Origin: Salvator merianae
Taxonomy: Eukaryota; Chordata; Lepidosauria; Squamata; Teiidae
DNA length: 64,000 nt
Assembly: GCA_003586115.2 (NCBI GenBank)
Contig: QVOM02000001.1
Span: forward strand, 17,249,291-17,313,290
Direction of reading: 5' to 3'
The notes beneath the pieces were generated by a model. The model saw only the letters and a list, made by a program, of their open reading frames with translations. It had not been told where the DNA came from and did not search any database. The translations under genes were made by a program, and so were the position numbers. This document shows, in pieces, positions 23,000-33,655 of this stretch; position 1 is the first letter of the stretch; each line of letters starts with the position of its first letter.

Positions 23000-23915
23000 A
23001 CATACCTTGGTTAATGCGGACCAAACATGATTTCAAAGTGCCCCAAACCACTCTTTCAGAAGCATGCATTATCCTGCTTAGAACCCAAGTCCTTACTGCT
23101 TCTTTTACAATGTGTGAAAGCTCATGTGTGATGGTTTGGTTCACCACCCCCAAACTGCCCCCTCGTTTTTTTGCTCTCCAATCTTTTTGGTGAATTAGCT
23201 ACTCACCTAGAGCACTGTGCTTTAAGATACTACAAATTAGATATAATTCTATTTCCAGCTCTCTAATATCTGGGAGAATAAAAACTGGAAATCTGGATCA
23301 TTCTGTATCTCAATACAGATCCCTCAAACAATGCTGTCCTTTGGTTTCCATGAACTATCGTACTGTGTGGCACAAAAATATGCCTATGCAAGTAATCATT
23401 GTGTATAGAAAAGAGGTGGGGTGGGCAATGAAGGAGACTCTACCAATGTAAATCAGGTCACCACAAAGGGGAGAACCAAGTTGCTGGTGGCACTCCAGAC
23501 TGGGAAGCAGGAGGGTTTATACCACCCAACAGGGGAAAATATGTGACTTGGCTCAAACAAAGATGGTTGGTAACTGGAATCAAGATGTAGGCACAGATGG
23601 GACTTGGAAATGGGACTGCACACAAGGTTCCCTGGCTGAGACCACATGTAGCCAGGGGACCTGGGCTGCCCTTGCAGCCAGGATTTAGATGGTTCTTACA
23701 GGACATAAGTATGTGCTGGAAAAGAATCCAGAGCTAGAACTGGGAGCAGGAACTGAGCAAGAGTAGACAAGGCTGCAGTTGCTGGGAAGCTGGATGCAGG
23801 ACGGGTGACAAGCAGGACTGCAGAGTTGCTTAGCAATTGACTGAGCTGAGCAGTTCAAAGGGCACACAAGAGAGCTGAGCAGTTCACAAAATGCTAGGAT
23901 AAGGACATGCTAGGA
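23000..23915. other. Unclassified sequence
   Basis: Purine-rich and repetitive in feel from 23,460 to 23,900 (GAGCTGAGCAGTTCA occurs twice near 23,842 and 23,872). No family or gene is assigned. Confidence 0.35.
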
Positions 23916-23927
23916 TCTCCTTGAGAG

Positions 23928-24098
23928 CAGTGGCGTAGGAAGCGGGGGACGAGGGCGGCACTGTGCCACCCCGCACTCGGCCGGCCGGCAGTCGTAGGGT
24001 CGGTGGTGGGGGTAGGAGGCTGCAGGGCAGGGTGCCCTCGCTCATGCTCCTCTGCTGTCGCATGGCCCCAGGCAGCAAAAAGTTTAGCTACGCTGTTG
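23928..24098. mobile_element. Non-autonomous hAT element (CAGTGGCGTAGC type)
   Basis: The element is 171 bp. It starts CAGTGGCGTAGG and ends TAGCTACGCTGTTG, imperfect terminal inverted repeats. A perfect 8-bp target-site duplication CTTGAGAG lies at 23,920-23,927 and 24,099-24,106, diagnostic of hAT-like transposition. The interior is CpG-rich (CGGCCGGCCGG), which suggests a fairly young insertion. Confidence 0.9.
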
Positions 24099-24248
24099 CT
24101 TGAGAGTAAAGCAGCATTTTTTAGGGCTGAGCCAAAAAGCCAAAGTCCATTCAAATGTCAGGAGTTGAAAACAGGTAAGACAATCCCCTCAGATCAGTAG
24201 CCAAGACAAACATGGAGCAAAGGTTGAAGTCAGAAAACAGTCCGAATA

Positions 24249-24676
24249 TCTTTCCGCGCTTTCCACCTTTGATCAGGATAATGGCAGTGCAAAAGCCATT
24301 CTCACTGCAAGGCCTTGGAACAGACCAGCAGCAGGCCACCAGCATTTGCGATGCAAAAGCTGGCACACTGCACCATGACAAGGGTCAGAGAAACTTCCGG
24401 CTGCTGCCATGGTGACTGGGAATGCAGCACAACTGTACAACCACAGCCACACCGCACTGCTCTGCATTTGCAAGCAGAAGAAGGTGCGAACATAGTGTAT
24501 TAGGAGCAGTCCAGCTGCTCTCGGTACAACTGCAGAGCATGATTTTGTGCTCCACAGCAAGTAGCAATCAGGAGTAGCTGTAGACTGCTCCCAATCACCA
24601 GGGCCTCTGCGCAGTGAGGAAGCACTGCACTAGTGAGTGACCTGACACTCACTAGCATAAAGTGTGAAAAGGCCCT
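24249..24676 (-). mobile_element. Non-autonomous hAT-like element (GGGCCTTTYNCAC end family)
   Basis: It ends with CACTAGCATAAAGTGTGAAAAGGCCC and carries GCTGCCATGGTGACTGGG and GGAGCAGTCCAGCTGCTC, the reverse complement of landmarks in the 31,786 and 26,714 copies. The family does not encode a protein. Confidence 0.7.
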
Positions 24677-24679
24677 AAG

Positions 24680-25635
24680 AGTCAGAACTACAAAATCACA
24701 AATTGAGGCAACTGTCTAGTGGATGGAAAGAAGATTGAAGGGCTAGATGCAGACTTTGTCTGCAGGGAAGGAAACATAAAGCCTGTTCTATATATACTTC
24801 TATTGTCTACCTTTATAATAAAGCTTTATTGGAAGAATTTGTGCCTGGTTCTCGGTAGAGGAAAGAACCAGAGTCAATAAAATGGCAGCCACAGAGTGGT
24901 GATACACAGTTGGAAAGGGAAGTTGAGCAAACCTTAGACCAGCCTAGTCAAATCAGTTGCTGAGGGCACTGATTCCGCAAGGGCACCAAGACCCCTTGCA
25001 TTCTAGATAGCACAGCCTGATGGCATGGTTCTAATTTGTTGACCATGGTCACACCAGAAGAGATTAGTGTGTTTTCAGGCACCAGGGGGACTGACTGTGG
25101 TGTTGGCCAGATAATAGCCTTCTGAAGTTAATGCTCACTGACGTCATCTTTGTCAGTACACACTTTTCCAGTTCTGTAACCTCAGACCAGTGAGAGGGTT
25201 ACGGTGAAAGAGAAGCACCATCATGCAGGCACCGAAAGCAATCAGAAACCCAGGAGGGTAGTCGTGTTCGGCATCAAGGTGTTCCAGAGCACTATCAGAG
25301 CTCCCTATACATTTCCTCCTCCCCCTGCTTCCCATGTTCACACAGGCAATTCTCTCTATAGTGCCTGTATATTACCCCTAACTCACCCCATCCGTATGAC
25401 TTACCATACTTTCAGTGGCACGATGCCTCCTTCTCCCCATTTCCAGCCTCAAGCAACAATTGGCTGGACAGGGTAAAAGAAACCCTCCCCCTGCCCAGTC
25501 AGGAAAGTACAGGAGTTGCCCTCAGTAGTTCTCTGGAGTGGCCACAGCCAGAAAAAAGCACTAGGCCAAGCAACAGAAACTGATTCAGGGCTGGGATAAT
25601 CAGACAACTGAGAAGTACTTAAAGGGAAGGGATTG
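24680..25635. other. Unclassified sequence
   Basis: Contains TATAATAAAGCTTTATTGG at 24,813-24,831, a palindromic AATAAAGCTTTATT that could serve as a polyadenylation signal on either strand. No gene is recognised. Confidence 0.35.
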
Positions 25636-25639
25636 CTCA

Positions 25640-25875
25640 GAGATAAATCAGAGAGTTTTCAGTGTGATCCCTCGTGACTACCGACTGCCTGGAGATGCCT
25701 TGTTTAACAGGTGTGACCGCAGCAGCCATTCAGCTTTATTATCTTAATTTCATTGGTCTCTTTTTATGTCTTTAGTCATTTTAAATTTTAATCTAGGTTT
25801 TTCATGTTTGTTTTGCAAACCACCCAGAGAACTTTGCTTGTTCGACAATTATATAAATTTAGTAATCACTTCTGT
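25640..25875 (+). mobile_element. L2/CR1-type LINE 3' tail
   Basis: TTTTGCAAACCACCCAGAGAACTTTG (25,812-25,837) followed by ATTATATAAATTTAGTAATC is the standard reptilian LINE 3' UTR ending, in degraded form. Confidence 0.6.
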
Positions 25876-26254
25876 AAGTAACAAACTGTGGCAGCTGTTT
25901 ATTGGGCTAGCCAGGTGCTAAGTGTGGGCGGTAAATGTCAAGTTGCTCTTTCCTTCTCTTCTTGGGATTGTTTAAGGTGGGCTTGAAAAGCAGAAATTTC
26001 CATTCCACTGCCCAGTAGACCATTGTCCTCTGTGCAGCAAGACACTGGACCATTCTAAGACCCATTTTGTGTAGAAGACAATGTTTTCTATCCTAAAGAA
26101 ATACATACTGATGAAAAATCTACCTTATTGAAAAAGCAGAGAATTTTTAAAGGATCTAAAAGGTCTGAAGAGGAACAAATCTAGCCTCTTTACTAGAGTC
26201 AGAAGAGAAAGCAAAAGGGGGGAGATGAGATCTATTGATCCATTTCCTTTTTTT

Positions 26255-26400
26255 ATTCTACATCTATTTACCTACCACATTTATTTCCTGCCTTCCTTTC
26301 CTGTTGAAATTGCTCAAGGCAGCATACAAAGCAGGTAAAATAGCAATAAAAAGCATAGAAACCATTAATGCTGCAAAACACAAAGGAATAAAACGTGCTG
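26255..26400 (-). mobile_element. L2/CR1-type LINE 3' tail fragment
   Basis: CATTTATTTCCTGCCTTCC, TCAAGGCAGCATACAAAG and AAAATAGCAATAAAAAGC follow the order of the inverted L2 tail seen better at 42,410 and 3,425. Confidence 0.5.
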
Positions 26401-26534
26401 AGAAAAGAGTGGCAGGGAGCACATATTTTGCATTTAAAGTTAAAAAGGAGAAGAAAACCAGAAAGGTTTTTACCAAACAGCAGATGAGAAATAATAAAAC
26501 TGAGAGCCTTCAACCATGAGAGTCATCCCTGACA

Positions 26535-26705
26535 TGATTCTGCTCCATTTATTTACTTATGACATTTTAGGATCCTGCTTTTCCCTCAAAGAGCCTAAGG
26601 TGGTGCACATCATTCTGTCCCCGCCCCATTTTATCCTTACAACAACCTTGTAAGATAGATTAGGTAGAGAGGCAGTCACGCAGTGAGCAGGATAAGTTGA
26701 AAGCA
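26535..26705 (-). mobile_element. Sauria-type SINE, 3' part
   Basis: CTCAAAGAGCCTAAGGTGGTGCACAT, CCCCATTTTATCCTTACAACAACCTTG and TAGATTAGGTAGAGAGGCAGTCAC are, inverted, the body of the reptile SINE (AGGTTGTTGTAAGGATAAAATGG). The 5' tRNA-like head is missing here. Confidence 0.6.
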
Positions 26706-27190
26706 GTCACTGTGGGCCTGTTCACACGTTGAGCTAGCGAGCATCAGGGATGCTTGGTAGCAAAGTGCCTCATCACTTTGCAGAGACCTGTGTGACCGGC
26801 AGCAGCCTACAGCTGCTACCAATCACAGCTAGCTGTGGAGCAGCTATCCTGCTCCTGGTCAAGTGCATTCACACCCATTTTCAGGTGTGAATGCACAGCC
26901 ACCCTGCGGCTGGGTCTGGGTCTGAGCAATATTGTGATCATGCCAGTGTGTGCCTGTGCACTGCCAGTCGCCATAGCAGTGGCCAGACGCTTCCTGGCCA
27001 TTGTCATGGTGAGCACTGAGAGCAGAATATCAGCATTCACACTGCAAATGCTGGTATCCTGCTCATATTCAAATATAGGGTCCAGCATTCTAATGTGAAT
27101 AGTGTGAAAATGGCCTGAGTAAGCAAGATAGGTTGAGAGGCAGTCATTCAGTGAGCAGGATAAACTAAGAGGCAGTCATTCCGTGAGCTT
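26660..27190. repeat. Short tandem repeat of about 32 bp interrupted by a transposon
   Basis: The word GGCAGTCAYNCAGTGAGCAGGATAA occurs at 26,671 and 27,138, and again as GGCAGTCATTCCGTGAGC at 27,171. Partial units lie between (AAGCAGTCACTG at 26,701; AAGCAAGATAGGTTGAGA at 27,121). The hAT-like element at 26,714-27,117 splits the array. Confidence 0.7.
26714..27117 (+). mobile_element. Non-autonomous hAT-like element (GGGCCTTTYNCAC end family)
   Basis: Starts GGGCCTGTTCACACGTTGAG and ends GTGAATAGTGTGAAAATGGCC. Landmarks: TAGCTGTGGAGCAGCTATCC, a CACACCCATTTTCAGGTGTG hairpin, and CCAGTCGCCATAGCAGTGGCC. It is inserted in the 32-bp tandem array. Confidence 0.75.
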
Positions 27191-27547
27191 TCACAGACAA
27201 GTAGAGATTCAAAAGTCAGAACACTCTAGCCCAGTGAGGGGAAAAGGCAAAAGCCTTTCCCTCATCACATGCTGTTTTCTGGAAGGTTGCAAGGCTCGTG
27301 TGAGATGGCAAGCAAGCTTCTGTTTGAAGTTCCCACAGAACTTCAAGAAGCAGGTTATTTACCACCTCAAGGAGTTTTAAAAAAATGGCAAAGCCTGCAA
27401 ACTCCCTCACCAAGTGCCACTGCTGCAACCACTACATTATGTGGATACTGCAGTGGCACTCTCATATAAGTGGGTCTCAAAGCTGAGTCCTGGATTTGGA
27501 TGAATTCATTTTTTGGGACAACCTCCATGAGCCTTAACCAAAGTGAC

Positions 27548-27751
27548 CAGTGGCGGACACTGGCTTTAAGGACAGGTGTTCATAACCTGCAGAAAGCACA
27601 TGATTGCTGTTCATGGGGCCTCTAGGCCTCCATACTGTTGCAGCAGGTTGACCTGCTGCAACAGTACGGAGGCCTGGAGGCCCTGCAAACAGTAATCACA
27701 TGCTTTCCACAGGTTACGAACATCCGCCCTTAAAGCCAGTGGCCACTGCTG
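27548..27751 (+). mobile_element. Full-length hairpin hAT-type MITE, copy 1
   Basis: The element is 204 bp and palindromic almost throughout: the arms meet at CAGCAGGT-TG-ACCTGCTG near 27,650. It starts CAGTGGCGG and ends GCCACTGCTG. A perfect 8-bp duplication AAAGTGAC lies at 27,540-27,547 and 27,752-27,759. A second copy in opposite orientation is at 38,678-38,884. Confidence 0.92.
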
Positions 27752-27817
27752 AAAGTGACTGCATTGGCTAGGGATGATGGAAATTACAGTATATTTTGCT
27801 GTTTTCTTATGGAACTA

Positions 27818-28445
27818 GAGATGCGTATCTGAACATTCCAAAGTTTAAAACAGTCCCTCAGTGGTGTGTATGGGCTTTGTGCACCTTTACTGGGCTCCCA
27901 AAAAGGAGATGGACTGCTGACGTGGTCATACCTGGTCATCTCTCATGGTTTTCTTGCCTTCTGGAACCTGCACAGATGAAAAGAAACTATGATAGACCTG
28001 TTGGAATGTGCAGTGACATCAACAAACAAATAAAAAGCTTAAAATGTCAAAATAGATGTCTCCTTAATATTCACAACCTCATTGTTTGCAAGTTGCAGTT
28101 TGATGGCATCACTGTGCATTCCGGTGTTCTTGTTAGAGCTTTCCCCACAACCACATTGAGTTGAAAAGTTTCAGAGAGTATCATTTCAGAATCAGACTGT
28201 AACAAAAGTAGCAAAGCCAGATTTTGAACATTTAGCCACCACAAAGCTTTCTTCTGTCTAGCAAACTATCACACCAGTTGGAAAGATATGTCTCTTTAAT
28301 CAAATTATTGATTTTCTTTTCATGGAGATATTAATTTTAAAAACCAGCAAAAATTATTCTCCTGCTACAGAATGAAGCATTATAAATTAGGAAGGACTCC
28401 ATCACATACTTTTGCTGAACTTGTCATTCAGCCTTCAGGAATCTG
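27818..28445. other. Unclassified, with a possible AT-rich conserved segment
   Basis: 27,819-27,840 (CTAGAGATGCGTATCTGAAC) looks like one end of the element at 28,451. The segment 28,260-28,400 is AT-rich, non-repetitive and holds TCAAATTATTGATT and GATATTAATTTT words, weakly suggestive of a regulatory block. No gene. Confidence 0.3.
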
Positions 28446-28450
28446 AGAAT

Positions 28451-28745
28451 TAGAGATGTTCCAAACTGGTTCAGATTCAACTTCTTTGAATCGAACAGGA
28501 GTGTTTGAAAGGCTTGAATTCAAACCAGTCACCCTGCCTGTACGAAAACTGTTCAAACCAAAGAGGTCTTCTAATGAGCCTAGTAAATACACCCTGTTCA
28601 GTCTGAGGTTCAAGAGTATTTAAAGGTATTTTAATCAAACCGAACACCCTGCTGTTCGACGAAAAATGTTCAGATTTGAACTGAACGAAAGTTTGTTCAA
28701 TTCAATTCAAACTGAGCAGCCAACTTAAGTTTGTGCACGTCTCTA
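28451..28745. mobile_element. Non-autonomous hAT-type element (TAGRGATG ends)
   Basis: Starts TAGAGATG and ends TTTGTGCACGTCTCTA, inverted ends. A perfect 8-bp duplication CTGAGAAT lies at 28,443-28,450 and 28,746-28,753. The interior is rich in TTCGAA/TTCAAA-type words. The copies at 1,174 and 44,126 share the end CTAGGGATGTGCAC-like. Confidence 0.88.
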
Positions 28746-28759
28746 CTGAGAATTGGAGT

Positions 28760-29915
28760 TCCAAGCTCCAATCATTTTTAAATTAAGGCAAATCACCACA
28801 GGATTTTAATAGCTTTTTTGTGGTTGTTATGTACACAACCAGGAGGTCATGTGGTTTATGTTGGCTCTTTTGGATCCTCTTCAGTTTCAGCAACTCTTCT
28901 TGCTCTCATGGTTTATAAAATGGCTTTCAAGTGGTGTCTATTCCAGACATGGGATATAGTAATAAAGTATGGCTGGAGCTGGAAAGCTCCAACAGGCTTC
29001 TTGCTGTGTCATTTTGGTACCTGAGGCAAGAGTTTTGCTGATTACTTGAGTAACATTAAGAGTTCCTTCAGGAAAAGGAATTCTGTCTCTCTACTTTGTG
29101 AAAGAGTTGAGGTTAAAAGGAGACCACCTTGAAGGCCTTTATTTAACTACTTACTGCCATAATATGCAAACCAATCTAGATGCTTCTGACATCTCCTTAA
29201 GGAAAGTAACGTGACCTTCTGAAGTTGTTGAACTATCTTTTACATCACTCTCGGACAATGTAGCCAATATTAAAGAACAGTAGGGACATAAGTTCATCAA
29301 CAGCCAGAAAACCACATAAGAAGTTACCTCTAGTTTATGAGCTTGTTAGCAAAATATCGCTTATGGATCAATAGACCATCCTAAGTCCTCGTTTGGTTTT
29401 CTTCTTATACTCTTGATCAATGACACCATTACCCATGGACATTTGGGCACAGGTCCTGGGCACTGCACTGCCAAAAGGGCTTTCACTTGAGCCTGCCCCA
29501 CAATGCCCTGATGCTACTTATTGACCCAACCATGTCCCGCCATTTTTTCACATTAAACTATTGGCAGGAAGAGGGTTGAATCTAACGCACCTCTCCCTTT
29601 CTGGACAGCCGTCTCAATTTGATGTGGCTAGGAAGGGAGAAGGATATTAGAACCAACTCTTTTCCTGCCTAAGTTTTTTTTTTACAGCTGAAAAAGAATG
29701 GGGCATGTGGACAAGTGGAAGGAGGCATGCACAGTGGCCAAGGCAAACAATGGCAGCTATGGTGGTGGATCAAGGCCACAGAAATGTGATAACATAAAAG
29801 GTGGGAACAAGGCTTCCTGGTTCATGCTCCCTCCAACCTGACTATTCCACTGCTCCTGACAGGAAACATCTTCTTCACAATGCTTTTGATATGGCTAGTG
29901 CTGCTCAGCAAAGAT
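28760..29915. other. Unclassified sequence
   Basis: No gene or confident repeat. Ordinary decayed intergenic or intronic texture. Confidence 0.4.
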
Positions 29916-29917
29916 CT

Positions 29918-30120
29918 TCAGTTCATTAGTAGAGCACATTCTTTGCATGCAAAGGCACAAGGACCAATTCTTAGCATCTCCAGACAGGTGTGGGAATATG
30001 CCATCTGCAACCCCTGCAGAATCATTGCTCCACCAAAGAGACAGGTGGTCTGATAGGCTGGCATAGGGTAAACCAGCTTGCTATTATCTCCTAGCATGTT
30101 TTTCTTAAGAACCAGCATCA
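29918..30120 (+). mobile_element. tRNA-derived SINE, degraded
   Basis: TTAGTAGAGCACATTCTTTGCATGC (29,926-29,950) corresponds to a tRNA A-box region, followed by a decayed B box (GGACCAATTCTTAGCATCTCC) and body words ACAGGTGTGGGA and GGTGGTCTGATAGGCTGGCATAGGG. The order matches the common squamate tRNA SINE. Confidence 0.6.
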
Positions 30121-30599
30121 CTCTGGCCTGTCTCCTCTACTCCAGAGTAAAAGAAAAGACCCTCCAAGATCAGGCCTTCCCATTTCTGCCTGAGATGTTG
30201 ACCTGCCCTGTTCTCCACACTAAGAGGTCAAATGCTCCCTAGCAAAGTGCTCTGATGCTGTGACGATCGTGGCACTGAAGCAACAGTGTACTGCAGCCTA
30301 GCTATCAATAGTAATTTGACTCCCCTCACCCAAAAGAAAAAAATTAGACAAGGTCAGATTCTGCCGGCAGTGTTTCATCTTCTATCAGAGGAGCAAGGTG
30401 ATTGATCAGGGACCATCAAGCTCTTGCTGGAAGGGACCCATTCATCGCAGTTTGCTGCCCCTAGAGGCAGCCACAGGGACAGGCCAAACCATCCCTTTGA
30501 TGGATAACAATCCACAAACCACTCTCAGCTGCTCCCATTCAAATGCAGGAACCACTTATTGTTATGTTAATTTGGCTTTGATTTAAAGAAAACATTCCC

Positions 30600-30945
30600 C
30601 AGCTGGGCAGGCACCACTCAACCACACGCACAGCTTTAATATTTTTGTAATTGAGGATGATCAGGGACCGGTTGCTGGTTCCGCTGATTAAAAAAAAAAA
30701 AAAGGAGGGGGAGGTAAATTACGAGCCTGGTAGAAAAACTTATTAATCACAGATTTGAACTGTCGCTGAATTAGGTAGATGGTAAATCTCTCTTGGCATG
30801 AGCCATGTCCTCCGTGGCCTATTAGAAAATAAATCTGGGCAGCTCCAGCCCTCGACCGCATCCTTTCCCTGAGTCAATTAATCTAGTAATTGGTTTTGAA
30901 AGGACATCAAGAGATTATCGGAGACAGATAGCGGAAGGTGGCGGG
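30600..30945. promoter_or_regulatory. Candidate conserved non-coding element with homeodomain-type sites
   Basis: Non-repetitive sequence with many core TAAT words: TTGTAATTGAGG, GATTAA, AAATTACGAGCC, TTATTAATCAC and the compact pair CAATTAATCTAGTAATTGG (30,876-30,894). Several CpGs remain (GTTCCGCTG, CTGTCGCTG, CCTCGACCGC, TTATCGG). No frame or repeat family explains it. Inference from texture. Confidence 0.5.
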
Positions 30946-30967
30946 AGGGAGGGAGGGAGGGAGGGAG
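30943..30967. repeat. (GGGA)n microsatellite
   Basis: About six GGGA units directly adjoin the CNE-like block. Confidence 0.9.
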
Positions 30968-31039
30968 GCTATAGTGCAGGTCTGTTAAGAACACTTACAC
31001 ACCACCAGTACTGATCCAGGGAGGGAGAAACACAAGCTC

Positions 31040-31150
31040 TCCCAGCATGGCTGGACTACAGACCCTGTCCTTCCCTGACTGTTGGCTGTATTGGCTGGGA
31101 ATTTTGGGAGCTGGAATTTCATAACCTCAGGAGAACCATAGGATCCTCAC
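31040..31150. repeat. Degraded interspersed palindromic repeat (GGCTGGACTACA type)
   Basis: CCAGCATGGCTGGACTACA ... TGACTGTTGGCTGTATTGGCTGGGA ... GGGAGCTGGAATTTC is the order of a repeat very common in squamate DNA. A relative is at 57,478-57,575. Confidence 0.5.
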
Positions 31151-31159
31151 TTGTGGTCT

Positions 31160-31780
31160 GCAATAGGGACATGAAACTATCTTGGGAAAAATAGACCTAT
31201 GACAAAGGGCAAAGAAGAGCTGCATCAATTTTAATCCCACATTTTATATATCTACCCCATAAAAGGAAGTAGCTTCAGTGATGGAAGAGATGCCTTCAGT
31301 CCCTGGAAGAAGCCAAGAAGGGTGCATGGAGGTATCTGTGAAGCCCTCCTAGGCATTGGCTTTGATTCAGTGGACCCTAACAACAACTGCTACTGCTACA
31401 GTATAATCACACAGCAATCTTGCAGTCTTTTTTTTTTCTTTTGCATCTGATTTCTCCTCCCTAAAAGCCCACTTAGAATATTCAAGTCAATATGCTAAAG
31501 AGCAGTCCATGGGATATGAAAGTGTATACCACATCAGTGGCCAGTTTGTCCCCAGGAAAAAGGACCCATTTTGAAATGAGATGTAAATAGGGAGGAAGGA
31601 CATATATAAGGCTTCCTGCTTAGGCACTCAAAGTGCTTCTTGTCTCTTTACACCCCATTCCTTTCCCACACGTGTTTGCCAGTGGTGGGTAGAACCCACC
31701 GTAACTAGTGGAGCAGTGTGCAAAACAGCTAAAAGCGAGTGGTAGCAAGGGTCAAAATAGGTAAAGCTAATGGTGACGGA
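31160..31780. other. Unclassified sequence
   Basis: No gene or assigned repeat. Confidence 0.4.
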
Positions 31781-31785
31781 GACTC

Positions 31786-32256
31786 TGGGTCTGTTCGCAC
31801 TTTAGTGCTAGTGAATGTGGAAATGCTTACTAGCACAGTGTGTCTGCATTTTGTGGAGGCCCTAGTGGTTGGAAGCAACTACAGATACTCCCAATCGCTA
31901 CCAGCTGTGGACAACAAAATTGTAGTCCACAGCTGTACCAGGAGCAGCTGGACTGCTCCCAGTACACAGCGTTTGCACCTACTTTGTGGTGGAAATGCTG
32001 CAGGCTGTGGAATGGCACAGCTTTGGCTGCGCAGTCACACGCTGCATCCCTGGTCGCCATGGCAGTGGCTGGAGGGTTCCATGACTGCTGTCATGGCAGA
32101 GCAACTAGTATTCATACTGCATGAGCTGGAAGCCCAGTTCTGGACTGTTCCAGCCCTCGCAGTGCAGATGGTCGCTGCACCACGGGTACTGTTCCACCTT
32201 CGAATGGTTGGATTTAACCATTCCAAGGTAGAAAGTGCAAAAAGGCCCTCAAGGGA
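31786..32256 (+). mobile_element. Non-autonomous hAT-like element, best copy of the GGGCCTTTYNCAC family
   Basis: Starts CTGGGTCTGTTCGCACTTTAG and ends GAAAGTGCAAAAAGGCCCTC. Landmarks: CAGCTGTGG, ACCAGGAGCAGCTGGACTGC, TGGTCGCCATGGCAGTGGCTGG, and a TTCGAATGGTTGGATTTAACCATTCCAAGG hairpin near the 3' end (about 32,200-32,229). The flanks CGGAGACT and GGGAGAGT may be a diverged 8-bp duplication. The 180-residue open frame here is a by-product, not a transposase. Confidence 0.8.
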
Positions 32257-32259
32257 GAG

Positions 32260-32940
32260 TGCAAATCTATGCAAACCATGAAAACTGATCCCACTGAGCA
32301 GAATAGTTGTGCCCATATTATTGTGCTCTGAGATACTGGGTGTACTGGGGTGCTGGCCAACTTGCCCTTATGCAACAGCCACCCCAAGTGTTTTGCCCTC
32401 ATTTGAGACATAACCAAGTTTAAGGAACATAGCAATAACTGTGTGTTGGGAGGAGAAATGTCCGTGAGTCATCCTTCCTCCAGAGCCACCTGCTGTCATT
32501 TTCACAGAGCACTTCCAAACAGCTAATGCTGCATCTGCTTCCTGCTTTCCTCCTTGGGGGGGGGGCATCCAAATGCATCCATGCTCTTTTGTTGTCCCTA
32601 AGCCAGCCTCAAGCTCACAGTGCCCTACCAGCACAAGGAGAGTGTGGGGTGAGGAGTTTTGGAGCAGAAATGCCCGGCAAGGGTTTGTCACACTGGCCAC
32701 TTCCTGAGCTGGGGCCTGCCGAAGCTGCTGTTCATCTCAAACTGCAGCCACCAGAGTTCCACTGCACCCATTTTTGACTCTCATTTGTGACCTCTCATCT
32801 AAATACAGATTGTGAGCAGCCTGCCCATAACCTGTCCAAATCAGTCTCTTGAAAAAAAAATACAATCTGGTATCCCAGCCACCCAAACATGGCGATCTAA
32901 TGCTTTACAGTAAGCTAAAATGGAGGCTAATAGAGATTTT
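32260..32940. other. Unclassified sequence
   Basis: Includes a 9-base G run at about 32,556. No gene. Confidence 0.4.
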
Positions 32941-32948
32941 AAATAGGG

Positions 32949-33376
32949 GTTGCCTCCAGATGGCAAGAGGAAATTGTGGGTTCTTTAGATCCCACAATTG
33001 CCTCTTGCTACTACTGCCAGATGGCAGGAGGTAATCCCACCACAATCGTACCTTGTCTGCTGGCTTTTTGCATTATTGTTCCTGTTCCAAAATACCTGGA
33101 TGTTACCAAGCACCCGCCCACTTCCCTTTGTTTTTTTCCCACGCTTGCTAACATCCAAGTATTTTGGAACAGAAACAACAACATGAACAGCCAGCAGACA
33201 AAGGTAAGGAGTCGATATGATGAGAAATCTGATGTCATTGCTGGATTTCCCATAATATCGAGATATCAGATTTTCGATCAACTAACCCTGGACTATATTA
33301 GGATTGCCGTGGATATGTGTTGCATTCCCAGTATAGTCCCAGGAAAATCACAGGTTTTTATCCACATTCGGAGACA
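32949..33376. mobile_element. Compound-hairpin DNA transposon, copy E
   Basis: Four hairpins in series: GAAATTGTGGG / CCCACAATTGCC (about 32,965-33,004); ACCTTGTCTGCTGGCT / AGCCAGCAGACAAAGGT, which encloses GTTCCAAAATAC / GTATTTTGGAAC (33,051-33,208); GAAATC / GATTTC; and GGACTATATTAGGATTGCC / GCATTCCCAGTATAGTCC (33,288-33,349). The second is a near-perfect stem of about 60 bases with a CACCCGCCCACTTCCCTTTG loop. Ends: TTGCCTCCAGATGG and CATTCGGAGACA. Confidence 0.8.
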
Positions 33377-33655
33377 TCTGAGTGTGTGTTTTTATGAATG
33401 GATAAAGGAGTACGTATAAAAAAAAGGAATAATGTGAAGAAGCCAGGCTACCTGAACCATCAAGAAAATTAAAAGCCAAGTTGGGAAGCTGGGGATGAAA
33501 GGATTGTGTGAATTTGCAAATTGCTTAGTTGGAAGGGATGATGAACAGCCTGATTGTGATTGGCTGTGCAGGTGGGAGGGTCTGCCCATCTACAAAGTGC
33601 CTTTGTCTGAGAAGGATGAAAGAGTGGAGAAATTTCTGCAGCAAAGCATGCGCTC

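Noticed and set aside
31739..32281. 180-residue open frame
   Set aside because: It lies almost exactly in a non-autonomous hAT-like element that has relatives elsewhere in the window without this frame, and it carries no transposase motif.
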